35,036 bases of DNA from Oscillospiraceae bacterium (GCA_022508925.1 JAFLUF010000002.1:1-35036); one strand, 5' to 3'. Positions 1 through 8,911 are shown, numbered from the stretch's first letter. Notes: a model not told the origin generated them from the letters alone. Translations and numbers: made by a program.

Positions 1-707
1 AGCTGGCACTCGGTATTAACATTGATCTTAGCAACGCCGAGCGAGATAGCCTTCTTTATCATATCCTCGGGGATACCCGTACCGCCGTGAAGAACGAGAG
101 GCATATCGCCTACTTCCTTCTTTACAGCTTCAAGTGTTTCAAAGGAAAGACCGGGCCAGTTTTCGGGATATTTACCGTGAATGTTTCCGATTCCCGCGGC
201 AAGCATTGTAACTCCCAGATCTGCGATCGCCTTGCACTCCTTTGGATCAGCGCATTCTCCGAGACCTACGACTCCGTCCTCTTCACCGCCGATTGAGCCG
301 ACTTCCGCTTCGATCGAAATTCCAAGAACATCGCAGGTATTTACAAGTATTTTGGTCTTTTCGATATTTTCTGCTATCGGATAATGAGAACCGTCAAACA
401 TTATGGAAGAAAACCCTGCTCTGATGCACTTCTGCGCTCCCTCAAACGTTCCGTGGTCAAGATGAAGCGCTACGGGAACCGTGATATTCATTTCCTCGAG
501 CATTCCGTTTACCATTCCCACAACGGTCTTAAAGCCTGTCATATACTTGCCCGCTCCCTCGGACACGCCAAGAATAACAGGTGACTTCAATTCCTCAGCA
601 ACAGTCAGAACGGACTTTGTCCACTCAAGGTTGTTGATGTTGAACTGACCGACAGCGTACTTCCCGTCGCGAGCCTTATTCAGCATTTCTTTAGCGGAAA
701 CCAACAT
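1..707 (-). CDS. fba: Class II fructose-bisphosphate aldolase, N-terminal part (cut by left edge)
   Basis: Cleaves fructose-1,6-bisphosphate to dihydroxyacetone phosphate and glyceraldehyde-3-phosphate in glycolysis and gluconeogenesis; class II enzymes use zinc. Reading down from the ATG at 707, the protein starts MLVSAKEMLNKARDGKYAVG and shows the family's HLDHGT, EAEVG, GNIHGKYP and LHGGTGIP motifs, which include the metal-binding histidines and glutamate. About 235 codons are visible, against a usual length near 285-310, so the C-terminal part lies beyond the left edge. The start is supported by an AAAGGAG ribosome binding site at about 716-722. A dedicated promoter lies upstream, so it is transcribed separately from the his operon. 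GatY/KbaY tagatose-bisphosphate aldolases share this fold; fructose-bisphosphate aldolase is the likelier call for a single housekeeping copy. Family assignment is very secure, exact substrate fairly secure. Confidence 0.93.
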   Translation of the reverse strand, partial: MLVSAKEMLNKARDGKYAVGQFNINNLEWTKSVLTVAEELKSPVILGVSEGAGKYMTGFKTVVGMVNGMLEEMNITVPVALHLDHGTFEGAQKCIRAGFSSIMFDGSHYPIAENIEKTKILVNTCDVLGISIEAEVGSIGGEEDGVVGLGECADPKECKAIADLGVTMLAAGIGNIHGKYPENWPGLSFETLEAVKKEVGDMPLVLHGGTGIPEDMIKKAISLGVAKINVNTECQ

Positions 708-757
708 AGATATTTTCTCCTTTGTGATTGAATTTCGGATTATAAATCCATAAGATA

Positions 758-786
758 ATTATATCACATTTTCCACAAAATTGCAA
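758..786 (-). promoter_or_regulatory. Sigma-A type promoter for fba
   Basis: On the minus strand the -35 hexamer TTGCAA (781-786) is separated by 17 bases from a perfect -10 TATAAT (758-763), about 50 bases upstream of the aldolase ATG. The rest of the 708-853 gap is AT-rich. It includes a weak imperfect stem (AAATTG/CAATTT) overlapping the -35 that might weakly end the his transcript, but I see no strong terminator. Confidence 0.75.
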
Positions 787-853
787 TAGATTTTGAAAAA
801 TTTTCTACAATTTCTCCAAATGTGAATTACGTTTTAATATATACACCAAGGAA

Positions 854-1180
854 CTAACTGTTATGATCGCTCGTATGGAATTGCTTAAGGTTCCCGATTT
901 TTTTCGCTCTTTCGCTCATTATCTCGTCGACCCTTTCAACAGAAAGTCCGCGCTCTGCCATAAGCACAGCGACATGATAGAACAAGTCGTTTATTTCGTT
1001 TGCAAGCTCTTCGTTGTCAGCATTTTTCGCCGCGATAACCATTTCGGTGCATTCCTCGCCGCATTTTTTTAGAATTTTATCAAGACCCTTATCAAACAGA
1101 TAACAGGTGTAGCTGCCCTCCTGCGGGTTTTCCCTGCGGTTTAAAATAACCTCGTACATTTCCTTGAACGCGTCTGTCAT
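854..1180 (-). CDS. hisE: Phosphoribosyl-ATP pyrophosphohydrolase
   Basis: Second step of histidine synthesis: hydrolyses phosphoribosyl-ATP to phosphoribosyl-AMP and pyrophosphate. The 108-residue protein is the usual length for stand-alone HisE and shows the MazG-like helical signature KKCGEECTEMVIAAKN followed by NEINDLFYHVAVLMAERGLS, with the acidic residues that bind magnesium. The start has an excellent AGGAGG site within the end of the upstream gene, and the start codon overlaps that gene's stop (ATGA type), so translation is probably coupled. It is the last gene of the his operon. HisE is separate from HisI here; many bacteria fuse the two. Confidence 0.95.
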   Translation of the reverse strand: MTDAFKEMYEVILNRRENPQEGSYTCYLFDKGLDKILKKCGEECTEMVIAAKNADNEELANEINDLFYHVAVLMAERGLSVERVDEIMSERAKKIGNLKQFHTSDHNS

Positions 1181-1839
1181 TGTTTTTCCTCCTGTGTTTC
1201 AAGCTCTTCTTGTTTTATAAATTGCCCGAGAGAAGCAAGATTTTTCGGTGTATTCTTAAATTTGCAGATCTCCTGAACTTTACCCGTTAGATCGACGACC
1301 TTAATTTTTATCTGATTTTTAAAACTGTCAATTTCCGCGTAAACGGGGATCGCGTCCTTCAATCCTCTTATCCTATACCCGTTTTCCGTAATTACAATAA
1401 AATGACCTAACAAGCCTACTATCGAATCGATCCCGATCAGAAGCAAATAAACTCCTAATTGATTATATAAGTTCTCATTGTTTTTGCAGGTCGAAATATA
1501 ATCCTCATAGTAATTGTACGGGTCTAATATTATGATTCCTTTTTTATTTTCTTGAATCTTTGCAAATTCTTCAACAAATGCCGTTCCTCTTCCCGGCTCT
1601 AAAAGAGCGACAGTCTCCTTATATCCGTTTGCGGTCTCAAACTGCTGAACCGAAAAGTAAAACATAGCTGCGATCATAACAAAAAGAATAACAGTAAAAA
1701 CGGTACACTTGTATTTGACCGCAACAATCCCCTCTCTCGAAGAAAGAACAAACAATTTGACAAAACGAAAAATTCCAAACGCCGCGGAAAAAGCAAAAAA
1801 AGAATACAAAAAGATTCTAAAAATAAATAAAAAGTCCAT
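1177..1839 (-). CDS. Membrane protein of unknown function inside the his operon
   Basis: I do not recognise a family. The 220-residue protein has likely membrane segments at about residues 4-32, 44-63 and 127-150, a loop at 64-126 between the second and third, and a soluble C-terminal part (151-220) rich in beta-strand-like alternation that ends in a Glu/Gln-rich tail. The ATG at 1839 follows a GAGGTG ribosome binding site. It sits 6 bases downstream of hisI and overlaps the start of hisE by 4 bases, so it must be co-transcribed and its translation probably feeds into hisE. The codons look more AT-rich than in the flanking his genes, which may reflect an insertion or simply the bias of membrane proteins. 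The C-terminal part could be a PH-like domain as in several small Firmicutes membrane proteins, but this is a guess. No link to histidine synthesis is evident. Confidence 0.8.
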   Translation of the reverse strand: MDFLFIFRIFLYSFFAFSAAFGIFRFVKLFVLSSREGIVAVKYKCTVFTVILFVMIAAMFYFSVQQFETANGYKETVALLEPGRGTAFVEEFAKIQENKKGIIILDPYNYYEDYISTCKNNENLYNQLGVYLLLIGIDSIVGLLGHFIVITENGYRIRGLKDAIPVYAEIDSFKNQIKIKVVDLTGKVQEICKFKNTPKNLASLGQFIKQEELETQEEKQ

Positions 1840-1845
1840 AACACC

Positions 1846-2160
1846 TCACTTTATCCTATTGAAAAAGCAGGTGCGGTTTCCCGTGTGGCAGGCTGCTCCT
1901 GTCTGCTCTACTTTGACCAACAGCGTGTCGTCGTCGCAGTCGCCGTAAATTTCGATAACACGCTGAACGTGTCCCGAGGTAGCGCCCTTGTTCCAAAGCT
2001 CCTGTCTTGATCTGCTCCAGAACCAGGTGTAGCCTGTTTCAAGCGTTTTTTGCAGACTTTCTTCGTTCATATACGCGAGCATAAGAACCTCGCCTGTTTC
2101 ATTATCCTGAACTATCGCGGGTATCAGCTCGGATTTTTTAAAGTATTTTTTTATGTCCAT
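1846..2160 (-). CDS. hisI: Phosphoribosyl-AMP cyclohydrolase
   Basis: Third step of histidine synthesis: opens the adenine ring of phosphoribosyl-AMP. The 104-residue protein has the diagnostic stretch [17 protein letters not shown], the metal-binding acidic motif DCDDDTLL and the zinc-type cysteines of the C-terminal [12 protein letters not shown] segment. Length matches monofunctional HisI. The ATG at 2160 is preceded by a GGGAG site. It lies between a DUF4253 gene upstream and the membrane-protein gene downstream, so hisI and hisE, usually adjacent or fused, are split by an unrelated gene. Confidence 0.95.
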   Translation of the reverse strand: MDIKKYFKKSELIPAIVQDNETGEVLMLAYMNEESLQKTLETGYTWFWSRSRQELWNKGATSGHVQRVIEIYGDCDDDTLLVKVEQTGAACHTGNRTCFFNRIK

Positions 2161-2199
2161 AAATCTCCCTATTACTGTTTACCGTGTGCTGTCAACTGT

Positions 2200-2922
2200 T
2201 TAGTCCCACCAAAAATACCATGTTGACGACTTAGTGAGTATATCCGCAAGTCTTCCGACCGTTTCAACTCCCTGATCGACGATATCAGTGCAGAACATAT
2301 ACTGCTCGAGCGCAAGCTCCATAGCCGCGGTCTTGTCCTTTACGGGACTCGCTTTGAACTCAAGCACGTCGTGGGTCATCAGCGCGGGTATCGCACCGTA
2401 TTTTTCATACCAATATTTTCCTATCCAGAACATTTCCTCCGGATTGGGACACTCGTTCCAGCCGCCGAACGGAAACCACGCGAAAATCTCCCATGGATTT
2501 GTAATGGGAATTTTAGCGATAACGCACTCTAAACTTTTTCCTGTATGAAAATCGCGCATTCCCGAAAAGCCGTTCATTTCTTCGCTATCCTCGACCTCGC
2601 CGATATGCTCGTCCCAATAATCGCTCATTTCCTCTTTTTCATTTTCAAGCGCATTGCGGAACCATTTCTTTGCGTTTATCTCAGTAGACATAACCTCCTT
2701 TTGAAACTCGTCGCGGCTTTTTCTGTTATCGAACATCACACGATCCTCAAAACTGCTGTCTATGGCAAAGATTATCGGCGTATATCCACCCATTTCGCGC
2801 TTGTCAAAAAGCTCATTATAAGTGCTGTTGACCGCGGAAAGCTCACTGCCTTTCTGAATATAGACGTAATCACAACCCAGGTAATCTACTATTGCCTGCG
2901 CGTTCCTGCTGATTTTAGACAT
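2200..2922 (-). CDS. DUF4253-domain protein in the his operon
   Basis: Function unknown. The 240-residue soluble protein carries, in its C-terminal half, the signature I associate with DUF4253: PFGGWNECPNPEEMFWIGKY, then WYEKYGAIPALMTHDVLEF and a closing hydrophobic, aromatic-rich segment ending in Trp-Trp-Asp. The N-terminal half is acidic and charged with no motif I recognise, and there is no signal peptide or membrane segment. The ATG at 2922 has an AAAGGAG site 9-10 bases upstream. It lies 15 bases after hisF and 39 bases before hisI, so it belongs to the his transcript. DUF4253 proteins occur in many Firmicutes and Actinobacteria, often as isolated genes and sometimes near toxin-immunity-like neighbours. 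The placement here does not establish a role in histidine synthesis. Family call from memory of the motif. Confidence 0.82.
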   Translation of the reverse strand: MSKISRNAQAIVDYLGCDYVYIQKGSELSAVNSTYNELFDKREMGGYTPIIFAIDSSFEDRVMFDNRKSRDEFQKEVMSTEINAKKWFRNALENEKEEMSDYWDEHIGEVEDSEEMNGFSGMRDFHTGKSLECVIAKIPITNPWEIFAWFPFGGWNECPNPEEMFWIGKYWYEKYGAIPALMTHDVLEFKASPVKDKTAAMELALEQYMFCTDIVDQGVETVGRLADILTKSSTWYFWWD

Positions 2923-2937
2923 TATTTTATACTCCTT

Positions 2938-3693
2938 TTATCTTGCCGGAATATTGTGTTCTCTCAAATGTGTTTTTACTTCTCCTACCGTAAGTTCCTT
3001 GAAATGAAACAGCGAAGCCGCCAATGCCGCGGAGGAATTTGTTTTCTCAAAAACCTCGCTGAAATGCCCGATCGCTCCGCAGCCTCCGCTTGCTATAACG
3101 GGTATGGATACACGCTCGCACACAAAGTTGAGCATATCAATGTCAAAACCGCCGCGAACTCCGTCGGTATCAATTGAATTAAGGCAAATCTCTCCCGCGC
3201 CGCGCTCGGAAATTTCCTTTACCCAATCGCCGAGATCGAGGTTCATATCAACTCTTCCGCCGTTTATAAACACCGAATATCCGCCTTTGTCGTTGCGCTT
3301 TGCGTCAATTCCTACCACAACGCACTGACTTCCGAATATCTCCGCGGCGTCGCTTATCAGCTTAGGATTTTTAACAGCCTGAGAGTTCACAGAAACCTTG
3401 TCCGCGCCCGCTCTAAGGACCTCGCGAAAATCATCGACCGAAGAAATTCCTCCGCCAACGCAAAGCGGAACGAAGACCTGCTGTGCTGTTCTCCTCACAA
3501 CGTCGAGCATTACTCCGCGTCCCTCAAAAGAAGCGGTTATATCGTAGAATACTATCTCGTCGGCGCCCTGTCTGTTGTATTCAACAGCAAGCTCTACGGG
3601 GTCGCCTACATCCTTTACGCCTTCAAAATTTACTCCCTTTACAACTTTTCCGTTTCTCACATCAAGACAGGGGATTATTCTTTTCGCAAGCAT
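2938..3693 (-). CDS. hisF: Imidazole glycerol phosphate synthase, cyclase subunit
   Basis: Together with HisH, converts PRFAR plus glutamine-derived ammonia to imidazole-glycerol phosphate and AICAR. The 251-residue TIM-barrel protein starts with [17 protein letters not shown] and has both catalytic aspartates at their canonical numbers, D11 and D130 (GIDAK). The two phosphate-binding half-barrel repeats are visible (VGGGI near 80-83 and [11 protein letters not shown] near the C-terminus). The ATG at 3693 is 9 bases after the hisA stop. Normal length; no anomalies. Confidence 0.97.
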   Translation of the reverse strand: MLAKRIIPCLDVRNGKVVKGVNFEGVKDVGDPVELAVEYNRQGADEIVFYDITASFEGRGVMLDVVRRTAQQVFVPLCVGGGISSVDDFREVLRAGADKVSVNSQAVKNPKLISDAAEIFGSQCVVVGIDAKRNDKGGYSVFINGGRVDMNLDLGDWVKEISERGAGEICLNSIDTDGVRGGFDIDMLNFVCERVSIPVIASGGCGAIGHFSEVFEKTNSSAALAASLFHFKELTVGEVKTHLREHNIPAR

Positions 3694-3702
3694 AACTTCA
3701 TC

Positions 3703-4425
3703 TTACTCCTCATTGTGTGCAGTCTTTATCGCCTCGGAAAGATCAAGACTTCCCGAATAAAGTGACTTTCCGCAAATCGCGCCGTAAAGCCCGAGCTTCT
3801 TACAGATTTTTATATCCTCGACCGAGCGTACTCCTCCGCTTGCGATTATATTCGCGGAGCAGCTTGTGTTTATCTGCTCCAATTGCTCGGCGTTTACTCC
3901 CGAAAGAGTTCCGTCCTTTGAGATATCCGTAAAGATTATGTACTCAACGCCGATTCCGCTCATCTCTCGCGCAAGCGCCGTAAAATAAACGTCCGAGGTT
4001 TCAAGCCAGCCTTCTGTCGCCACACAACCGTTTTTAGCGTCTATTCCCACGGCAATCCTTCCGCCGAATTCCTTTACAGCGTCTTTTACCAGCTGAGGAT
4101 CTTTCACGGCGGCAGAACCGATTATAACGCGTGAAATTCCGTTTTGAAGATACATCTCCACAGTGTCGAGAGAACGTATTCCCCCGCCGACTTCAACCTT
4201 TAATCCGGTGTTTTTCGCGACGTCAAGAAATATATCCTTATTCTGCTGAGAAGCGTCCTTTGCTCCGTCAAGATCGACCATATGTATCCATTCAGCACCG
4301 GCTTGTTCAAACGCTTTAGCGGTATCCATATAGCTGTCGGCGACCTTCTGAACAGTGCTGTAATCGCCCTTGAACAGTCTTACACACTGCCCGTCCTTTA
4401 TATCTATCGCAGGTAATATAATCAT
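3703..4425 (-). CDS. hisA: ProFAR isomerase
   Basis: Isomerises 5'-ProFAR to PRFAR, the Amadori rearrangement of histidine synthesis. The 240-residue TIM barrel is the usual size; catalytic aspartates D8 ([19 protein letters not shown]) and D129 (GIDAKNG) are present, together with the phosphate-binding VGGGIRS and ASGGVRS loops. The ATG at 4425 has a GAGGTG site upstream. The 79-base gap to hisH contains nothing I can name. Unlike HisA/PriA of actinobacteria, nothing suggests a dual role in tryptophan synthesis. Confidence 0.97.
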   Translation of the reverse strand: MIILPAIDIKDGQCVRLFKGDYSTVQKVADSYMDTAKAFEQAGAEWIHMVDLDGAKDASQQNKDIFLDVAKNTGLKVEVGGGIRSLDTVEMYLQNGISRVIIGSAAVKDPQLVKDAVKEFGGRIAVGIDAKNGCVATEGWLETSDVYFTALAREMSGIGVEYIIFTDISKDGTLSGVNAEQLEQINTSCSANIIASGGVRSVEDIKICKKLGLYGAICGKSLYSGSLDLSEAIKTAHNEE

Positions 4426-4504
4426 AAAATCACCTCATATTCGAGCGTAAATCCAATTAAATTGCGTAAAAGTTTTCTTTTGCGCAGTATATTCCCGACT
4501 TGCC

Positions 4505-5095
4505 TTAAAGTTTCGCAAATCTCCGCAAAATGTTAAGTCCAGTTTCTCCGCTTTTTTCGGGATGGAACTGGGCACCGTAAACATTCCCGCTGAATACAAG
4601 CGCGGGTACATTCATTCCGTAGTCACAGTATGCCGAGACGTTTTCACCCGGACACTCCGCTGCGTAAGAATGAACAAAATAAACATATTCCCCGCCTTTG
4701 TCAAGCAGTCCGCAGGAATTGTTAAGTTCAAGCTCGTTCCAACCGATATGCGGTATCGGAAGATTTTCGGGAGTCATAAGCCTCACGCTTCCTTTGATAA
4801 GTCCCAGACCGTCGGTTTCCTCAAACTCGTAACCCTTTTCAAAGAGCATCTGCATTCCGAGGCATATACCGAGCAACGGCTTCTTCTCCGCTTCTTCCTT
4901 TATAACATCAACAAGACCGCTTTCTCTGAGCATTCTCATCGCGTCGGGAAACGCTCCTACCCCCGGCAGGATGAGCCTGTCCGCACTGCGAAGGTCATCA
5001 GCATTATTGGTTATTTTGTTTTCGATTTTAAGATAATCAAGCGCGTTTTTTACGCTGAACAGATTTCCCGCACCGTAATCTATTATGGCAGTCAT
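4505..5095 (-). CDS. hisH: Imidazole glycerol phosphate synthase, glutaminase subunit
   Basis: Class I glutamine amidotransferase that supplies ammonia to HisF. The 196-residue protein has the nucleophile motif GICLGMQMLFEKG with Cys78 and the His-Glu pair of GAQFHPEKS at residues 178 and 180, a complete catalytic triad. It begins MTAIIDYGAGNLFSVKNAL, typical of HisH. A GGAGAGG site precedes the ATG at 5095. In the operon it lies between hisB and hisA, as in most Firmicutes. Confidence 0.97.
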   Translation of the reverse strand: MTAIIDYGAGNLFSVKNALDYLKIENKITNNADDLRSADRLILPGVGAFPDAMRMLRESGLVDVIKEEAEKKPLLGICLGMQMLFEKGYEFEETDGLGLIKGSVRLMTPENLPIPHIGWNELELNNSCGLLDKGGEYVYFVHSYAAECPGENVSAYCDYGMNVPALVFSGNVYGAQFHPEKSGETGLNILRRFAKL

Positions 5096-5127
5096 TCGGT
5101 TGTCCTCTCCTTGTTCTTATATCGCTG

Positions 5128-5706
5128 TCAAAGCACGCCTTTGGTTGAAACAACACCACCCGCATTTATTCTTGTTGCCGCTTTCATGGCGTAAGCAAGC
5201 GCCTTGAACATAGCTTCTATCTTATGGTGGTCGTTCTTTCCGTATTCGCAGCGAAGGTGCAGCGTAATTCCCGCGTTAAAAGCGAACGCCCTCATAAATT
5301 CCTCCACAAGACAGGTGTCAAGCTCGCCAACCGTTTCTCCCGCAAATTCCGCGTCAAACACGAGAAACGGCCTGCCGCTTATATCCACCGCGCAGAAACC
5401 GAGCGCCTCGTCCATCGGGATAAACGCGCTTCCATAGCGGACAATTCCCGATTTATCACCAAGAGCCTCGCTAAAAGCTTTTCCTAGAACGATCCCCACG
5501 TCTTCGGCGGTGTGGTGAGCGTCAACCTGTAGATCTCCCTTGGCATTTAAAATCAATCCAAACTCTCCGTGAACCGCAAACGAATTAAGCATATGGTCGA
5601 AGAACCCTATGCCCGTGCTTATATCCGCCTCTCCGCCGTCTAAATTCAAAACAAGCTTTATATCGGTTTCTTTTGTAGTTCTGGTTATCTGAGCTTTTCT
5701 GTTCAT
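5128..5706 (-). CDS. hisB: Imidazoleglycerol-phosphate dehydratase
   Basis: Dehydrates imidazole-glycerol phosphate to imidazole-acetol phosphate. The 192-residue protein is the monofunctional form, without the phosphatase domain found in enterobacterial HisB. Metal-binding motifs are visible: [22 protein letters not shown] (H64, H65, E68, D69) and [16 protein letters not shown] near the C-terminus. The start at 5706 follows GGAGGAAATGTT. Because the phosphatase domain is missing, histidinol phosphatase must be encoded elsewhere. Confidence 0.97.
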   Translation of the reverse strand: MNRKAQITRTTKETDIKLVLNLDGGEADISTGIGFFDHMLNSFAVHGEFGLILNAKGDLQVDAHHTAEDVGIVLGKAFSEALGDKSGIVRYGSAFIPMDEALGFCAVDISGRPFLVFDAEFAGETVGELDTCLVEEFMRAFAFNAGITLHLRCEYGKNDHHKIEAMFKALAYAMKAATRINAGGVVSTKGVL

Positions 5707-5731
5707 AACATTTCCTCCGATTTTTCAGAAA

Positions 5732-7030
5732 TCAGGCGTTGTTTTTTCTGACTGCTATCGAATTTGCGTGCGCAGTGAGCTGTTCACGGTTTGCAATTAG
5801 GATTATATCGTCCGCCGCGTCAAGAAGCGCGTCCTTAGTATAGCAAATATAACTCGAGCGCTTTATAAAACTATCCACACCGAGCGGAGAGTAAAACCTC
5901 GCTGTTCCGCTTGTAGGAAGAACGTGGTTTGGACCCGCGTAATAATCACCGAGCGGCTCGGGAGAATACTGTCCCAAAAACAGCGAACCAACGTTGTCGA
6001 GTCGTCCGATGTATTCCATAGGTTCTCTGACAACGCACTCCAAATGCTCGGGCGCGATCTTATTTGCTATCTCAACAGCATAATCCATATCATCGCAAAC
6101 AATTATCCCGCCGTAATTCTTCAGCGATTCCTCAATTATTTCCTTACGTGACAGATACCCTGTCTGACGCTCGATCTCGGCTTTTGTTTTCTCGGCGATC
6201 TCCATACTTGTAGTAATCATGATCGAGCTTGCGAGCCTGTCGTGTTCAGCCTGTGAAAGCAGGTCTGCCGCGAGATAAACAGGGTTTGCCGAGTCGTCGG
6301 CGAGTACAAGGATTTCACTCGGACCCGCTACCATATCTATATCTACAGTTCCGTAAACAAGCTTTTTCGCTGTCGCGACAAAAATATTTCCGGGGCCGAC
6401 TATTTTTGACACACGCGGTATCTCTTCAGTTCCATACGCAAGAGCCGCAATTGCCTGCGCTCCGCCCGCAAGATAAATACTGTCAACTCCGCAAAGCGCC
6501 GCCGCGACAAGAATATCCCTGTTTGCCGAGCCGTCCTTAAGCGGCGGAGTTACCATTATAACTTCCTTTACTCCGGCGATTTTCGCGGGAATGGCGTTCA
6601 TAAGTACAGACGAAGGATAAGCCGCCGTGCCTCCCGGAACATACAGTCCGACTTTATCGAGTCCGCGAACGCGCTGTCCCATAATAACGCCGTTTTCTTC
6701 GGTTACGCAAAAGCCCTCGTGCTTTTGTCTCGTGTGAAAAGCGGTGATGTTCTCAACGGCGTTTAACATTGCGTTAACAAAATCGGGAGAGTTTTCGTTA
6801 GCCTCTGTAAGGGCGTCCTGTATAGCCTCATCGGGCACACGGTAATACTGCGCGTTCGGACTGTCAAACTTTGCGGTATACGCTTTTACAGCCTTATCAC
6901 CGTTTGCTTTTACATCGGCTAAAATTTCCTTTACCGTTTTTTCTACCTCGACGTTTACTTCTCCCGCGCGCTTTTCAACTTCATCAAGAAAGCGCTTTTC
7001 ATCGCCGTTTGCTTTTATAATCCTTATCAT
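5732..7030 (-). CDS. hisD: Histidinol dehydrogenase
   Basis: Catalyses the last two NAD-dependent oxidations, L-histidinol to L-histidine. The 432-residue protein has the signature GPGNIFVATAK, the zinc ligands equivalent to E. coli Q259/H262/D360/H419 (here Q260, H263, D362, H421) and the catalytic Glu-His pair in APEHLE (E328, H329). Its ATG overlaps the end of hisG by 4 bases (ATGA), indicating translational coupling. Normal length, fully intact. Confidence 0.97.
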   Translation of the reverse strand: MIRIIKANGDEKRFLDEVEKRAGEVNVEVEKTVKEILADVKANGDKAVKAYTAKFDSPNAQYYRVPDEAIQDALTEANENSPDFVNAMLNAVENITAFHTRQKHEGFCVTEENGVIMGQRVRGLDKVGLYVPGGTAAYPSSVLMNAIPAKIAGVKEVIMVTPPLKDGSANRDILVAAALCGVDSIYLAGGAQAIAALAYGTEEIPRVSKIVGPGNIFVATAKKLVYGTVDIDMVAGPSEILVLADDSANPVYLAADLLSQAEHDRLASSIMITTSMEIAEKTKAEIERQTGYLSRKEIIEESLKNYGGIIVCDDMDYAVEIANKIAPEHLECVVREPMEYIGRLDNVGSLFLGQYSPEPLGDYYAGPNHVLPTSGTARFYSPLGVDSFIKRSSYICYTKDALLDAADDIILIANREQLTAHANSIAVRKNNA

Positions 7031-7662
7031 TTCAAATTCTCCTCAATAAGTCTTACGATTTCCTGAATGCGCTCCTGCTTAAGCTTTATGCTGACGGTAT
7101 TTGCGATAAGACGCGCGGAAATCGGAGCGACGTCTTCATAAACCTCAAGTCCGTTTTCTTTAAGCGTGGTTCCCGTTTCGACAATATCAACTATTCCATC
7201 CGCAAGTCCGACAAGCGGAGCTAATTCTACCGAGCCTTCTATTTTAACTATATCAACGTCAATTCCCTTTGCCTCGAAAAAAGTTCTTGTCACCTCGGGA
7301 TATTTTGTCGCTACGGTTTTTACTCCATAACCCTCATAGAAATTTACGCCGTTTTTAACCGCAAGAGCAAATTTGCATTTTCCAAAACCAAGATCGGCTA
7401 TCTCGAAAAACCTGCCGCCATGCTCCATGATAGTGTCCTTTCCGACAACTCCCAGGTCGCAGACGCCGTGCTCCACATAAGTAATCACGTCTGCTGCCTT
7501 AGCCAGAACGACCTCGATCTCTTCGTCCGGAATTGATAAAATAAGCCGTCTTCCCTTTTCGCGAAGGTCTGTCACATCATATCCGATTTTTTCAAGCAGG
7601 TCGACAGATTTATTTTCAATTCTGCCTTTTGTCAGCGCAATTCTGACTTTTCTGTTTTCCAA
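7027..7662 (-). CDS. hisG: ATP phosphoribosyltransferase, catalytic subunit (short form)
   Basis: First committed step of histidine synthesis: condenses ATP and PRPP. At 211 residues it is the short form (HisGS), lacking the C-terminal regulatory ACT-like domain of about 80 residues, and therefore needs HisZ, which is encoded immediately upstream. Motifs include RIALTKGRIENK at the N-terminus and the PRPP-binding segment around DIVETGTTLKENGLEV. The start codon is TTG at 7662, chosen because GGGAGG lies 7 bases upstream and overlaps the end of hisZ. The stop overlaps hisD by 4 bases. Confidence 0.96.
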   Translation of the reverse strand: MENRKVRIALTKGRIENKSVDLLEKIGYDVTDLREKGRRLILSIPDEEIEVVLAKAADVITYVEHGVCDLGVVGKDTIMEHGGRFFEIADLGFGKCKFALAVKNGVNFYEGYGVKTVATKYPEVTRTFFEAKGIDVDIVKIEGSVELAPLVGLADGIVDIVETGTTLKENGLEVYEDVAPISARLIANTVSIKLKQERIQEIVRLIEENLK

Positions 7663-7664
7663 GA

Positions 7665-8861
7665 CTACACCTCCCTGCTTTGAACATTGCCGTTTTCATC
7701 AATCAAAACAAGCTTTGGTATATTATTTTCACGCGCAAACGTCAAAGCTTTTTCAAGGCTTTCTTCCTCAAAAATCTTTACCCGCAAGCCGTCTTTATAA
7801 AGCTCGTCACAGTACTTTAACGCCTCGATCTTGTTTTTGGAATATACAAGCACGTCTGTACTCTGCTCAAATTCCTCGGTATCAAAGGTTCTGATAAGCA
7901 CCCTCGCCGCGGCTTCGACATTTACCGCAAAGCCTACAGCTTTTTCGTCCTTTCCAAACTCTTTAAGCAGATTGTCATACCGTCCGCCGGACAGAATAGG
8001 CTGACCATACCCTTCTATATATCCACGGAAAATAATTCCCGTATAATAGCTTTTCTTATGAACAAGACCCAGATCCACACGGATTATATCGGGCGGAATT
8101 ATTTTAGACAGATCCTCGCAGATACGCTTTAGGCGCAAAAGCTTCGAACCAAGCTCACCTGAATTAAAATACCTTTGCGCTTCATCAAACACTTCCATCC
8201 CTCCGAAAAGATGCGGAAGTGCTTTAAGCGCTTTTGCAGCATTATCATCCGAATCGGTAAGAATACTATCCAAAAGCGGATAATTCTTGGTTTCAATTCC
8301 ATTTCTGATAAGCTCGGCTTGCTGTTCGTCACAGTCATACTGCGAAATAAGCTCACGAAATATCCCGCTGTCGCCTATTTCAAAGCGAAAACCCTTGTTT
8401 GAACATGACTTAAGCGCCTGATATCCGAGATAAAGCGCTTCATAGTCCATAGACTCCTCATTGCCGCCGATTATTTCTAATCCGCACTGAGATATCTCAT
8501 CATCTCTGCCGCTGTCCTTCGGGTTTACAAGAAATATGCTCTGATTGTAGAATAGCTTAAGCGGAAGCTGTTCTTTATAAAGTCTTGTGGCGTAAAGTCT
8601 CGCGATCGGAAGAGTACTGTCGGGGCGCAGGACCATAAGTCGATTTTTCCCGTCAACAAGCTTATACATGGATTCCTGGGGAAAGCTGCGCTCGTTTCCG
8701 TTAAATACATCGTAAAATTCAATCCCCGGTGTAATAACGTCGGAATAACCGAAACTTTCAAAGATATCTGTTATCCGTCTTGAAATAATCCGCTTTGCGG
8801 CCGCTTCTCTAAACAGATAGTCCCGTGTACCCTCCGGTGTAAGCAAATCGTTTCTTTTCAA
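7665..8861 (-). CDS. hisZ: ATP phosphoribosyltransferase regulatory subunit
   Basis: A histidyl-tRNA-synthetase-like protein without aminoacylation function that forms the hetero-octameric complex with short HisG and is needed for activity and histidine feedback (family knowledge). The 398-residue protein has the class II synthetase-type motifs LTPEGTRDYLF, motif-2-like RLMVLRPDSTLPIARL and the late YYTGIIFRGYIEGYG and GGRYDNLLKEFG segments. True HisRS would carry a complete anticodon-binding domain and be longer; the C-terminal 80 residues here are reduced. The start is TTG at 8861, supported by GAGGAG 8 bases upstream. First gene of the his operon. Confidence 0.93.
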   Translation of the reverse strand: MKRNDLLTPEGTRDYLFREAAAKRIISRRITDIFESFGYSDVITPGIEFYDVFNGNERSFPQESMYKLVDGKNRLMVLRPDSTLPIARLYATRLYKEQLPLKLFYNQSIFLVNPKDSGRDDEISQCGLEIIGGNEESMDYEALYLGYQALKSCSNKGFRFEIGDSGIFRELISQYDCDEQQAELIRNGIETKNYPLLDSILTDSDDNAAKALKALPHLFGGMEVFDEAQRYFNSGELGSKLLRLKRICEDLSKIIPPDIIRVDLGLVHKKSYYTGIIFRGYIEGYGQPILSGGRYDNLLKEFGKDEKAVGFAVNVEAAARVLIRTFDTEEFEQSTDVLVYSKNKIEALKYCDELYKDGLRVKIFEEESLEKALTFARENNIPKLVLIDENGNVQSREV

Positions 8862-8911
8862 ATTTTCTACTCCTCATTTTTTATGCGACGTATATTTCAA
8901 CCCGCTTTAAT

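Noticed and set aside
2545-3177. Plus-strand open frame of 210 codons opposite the DUF4253 gene and hisF
   Set aside because: It is a shadow of two real genes, with no motif or ribosome binding site.
4562-5194. Plus-strand open frame of 210 codons opposite hisH and hisB
   Set aside because: It crosses two confirmed genes on the opposite strand and has no supporting start signal.
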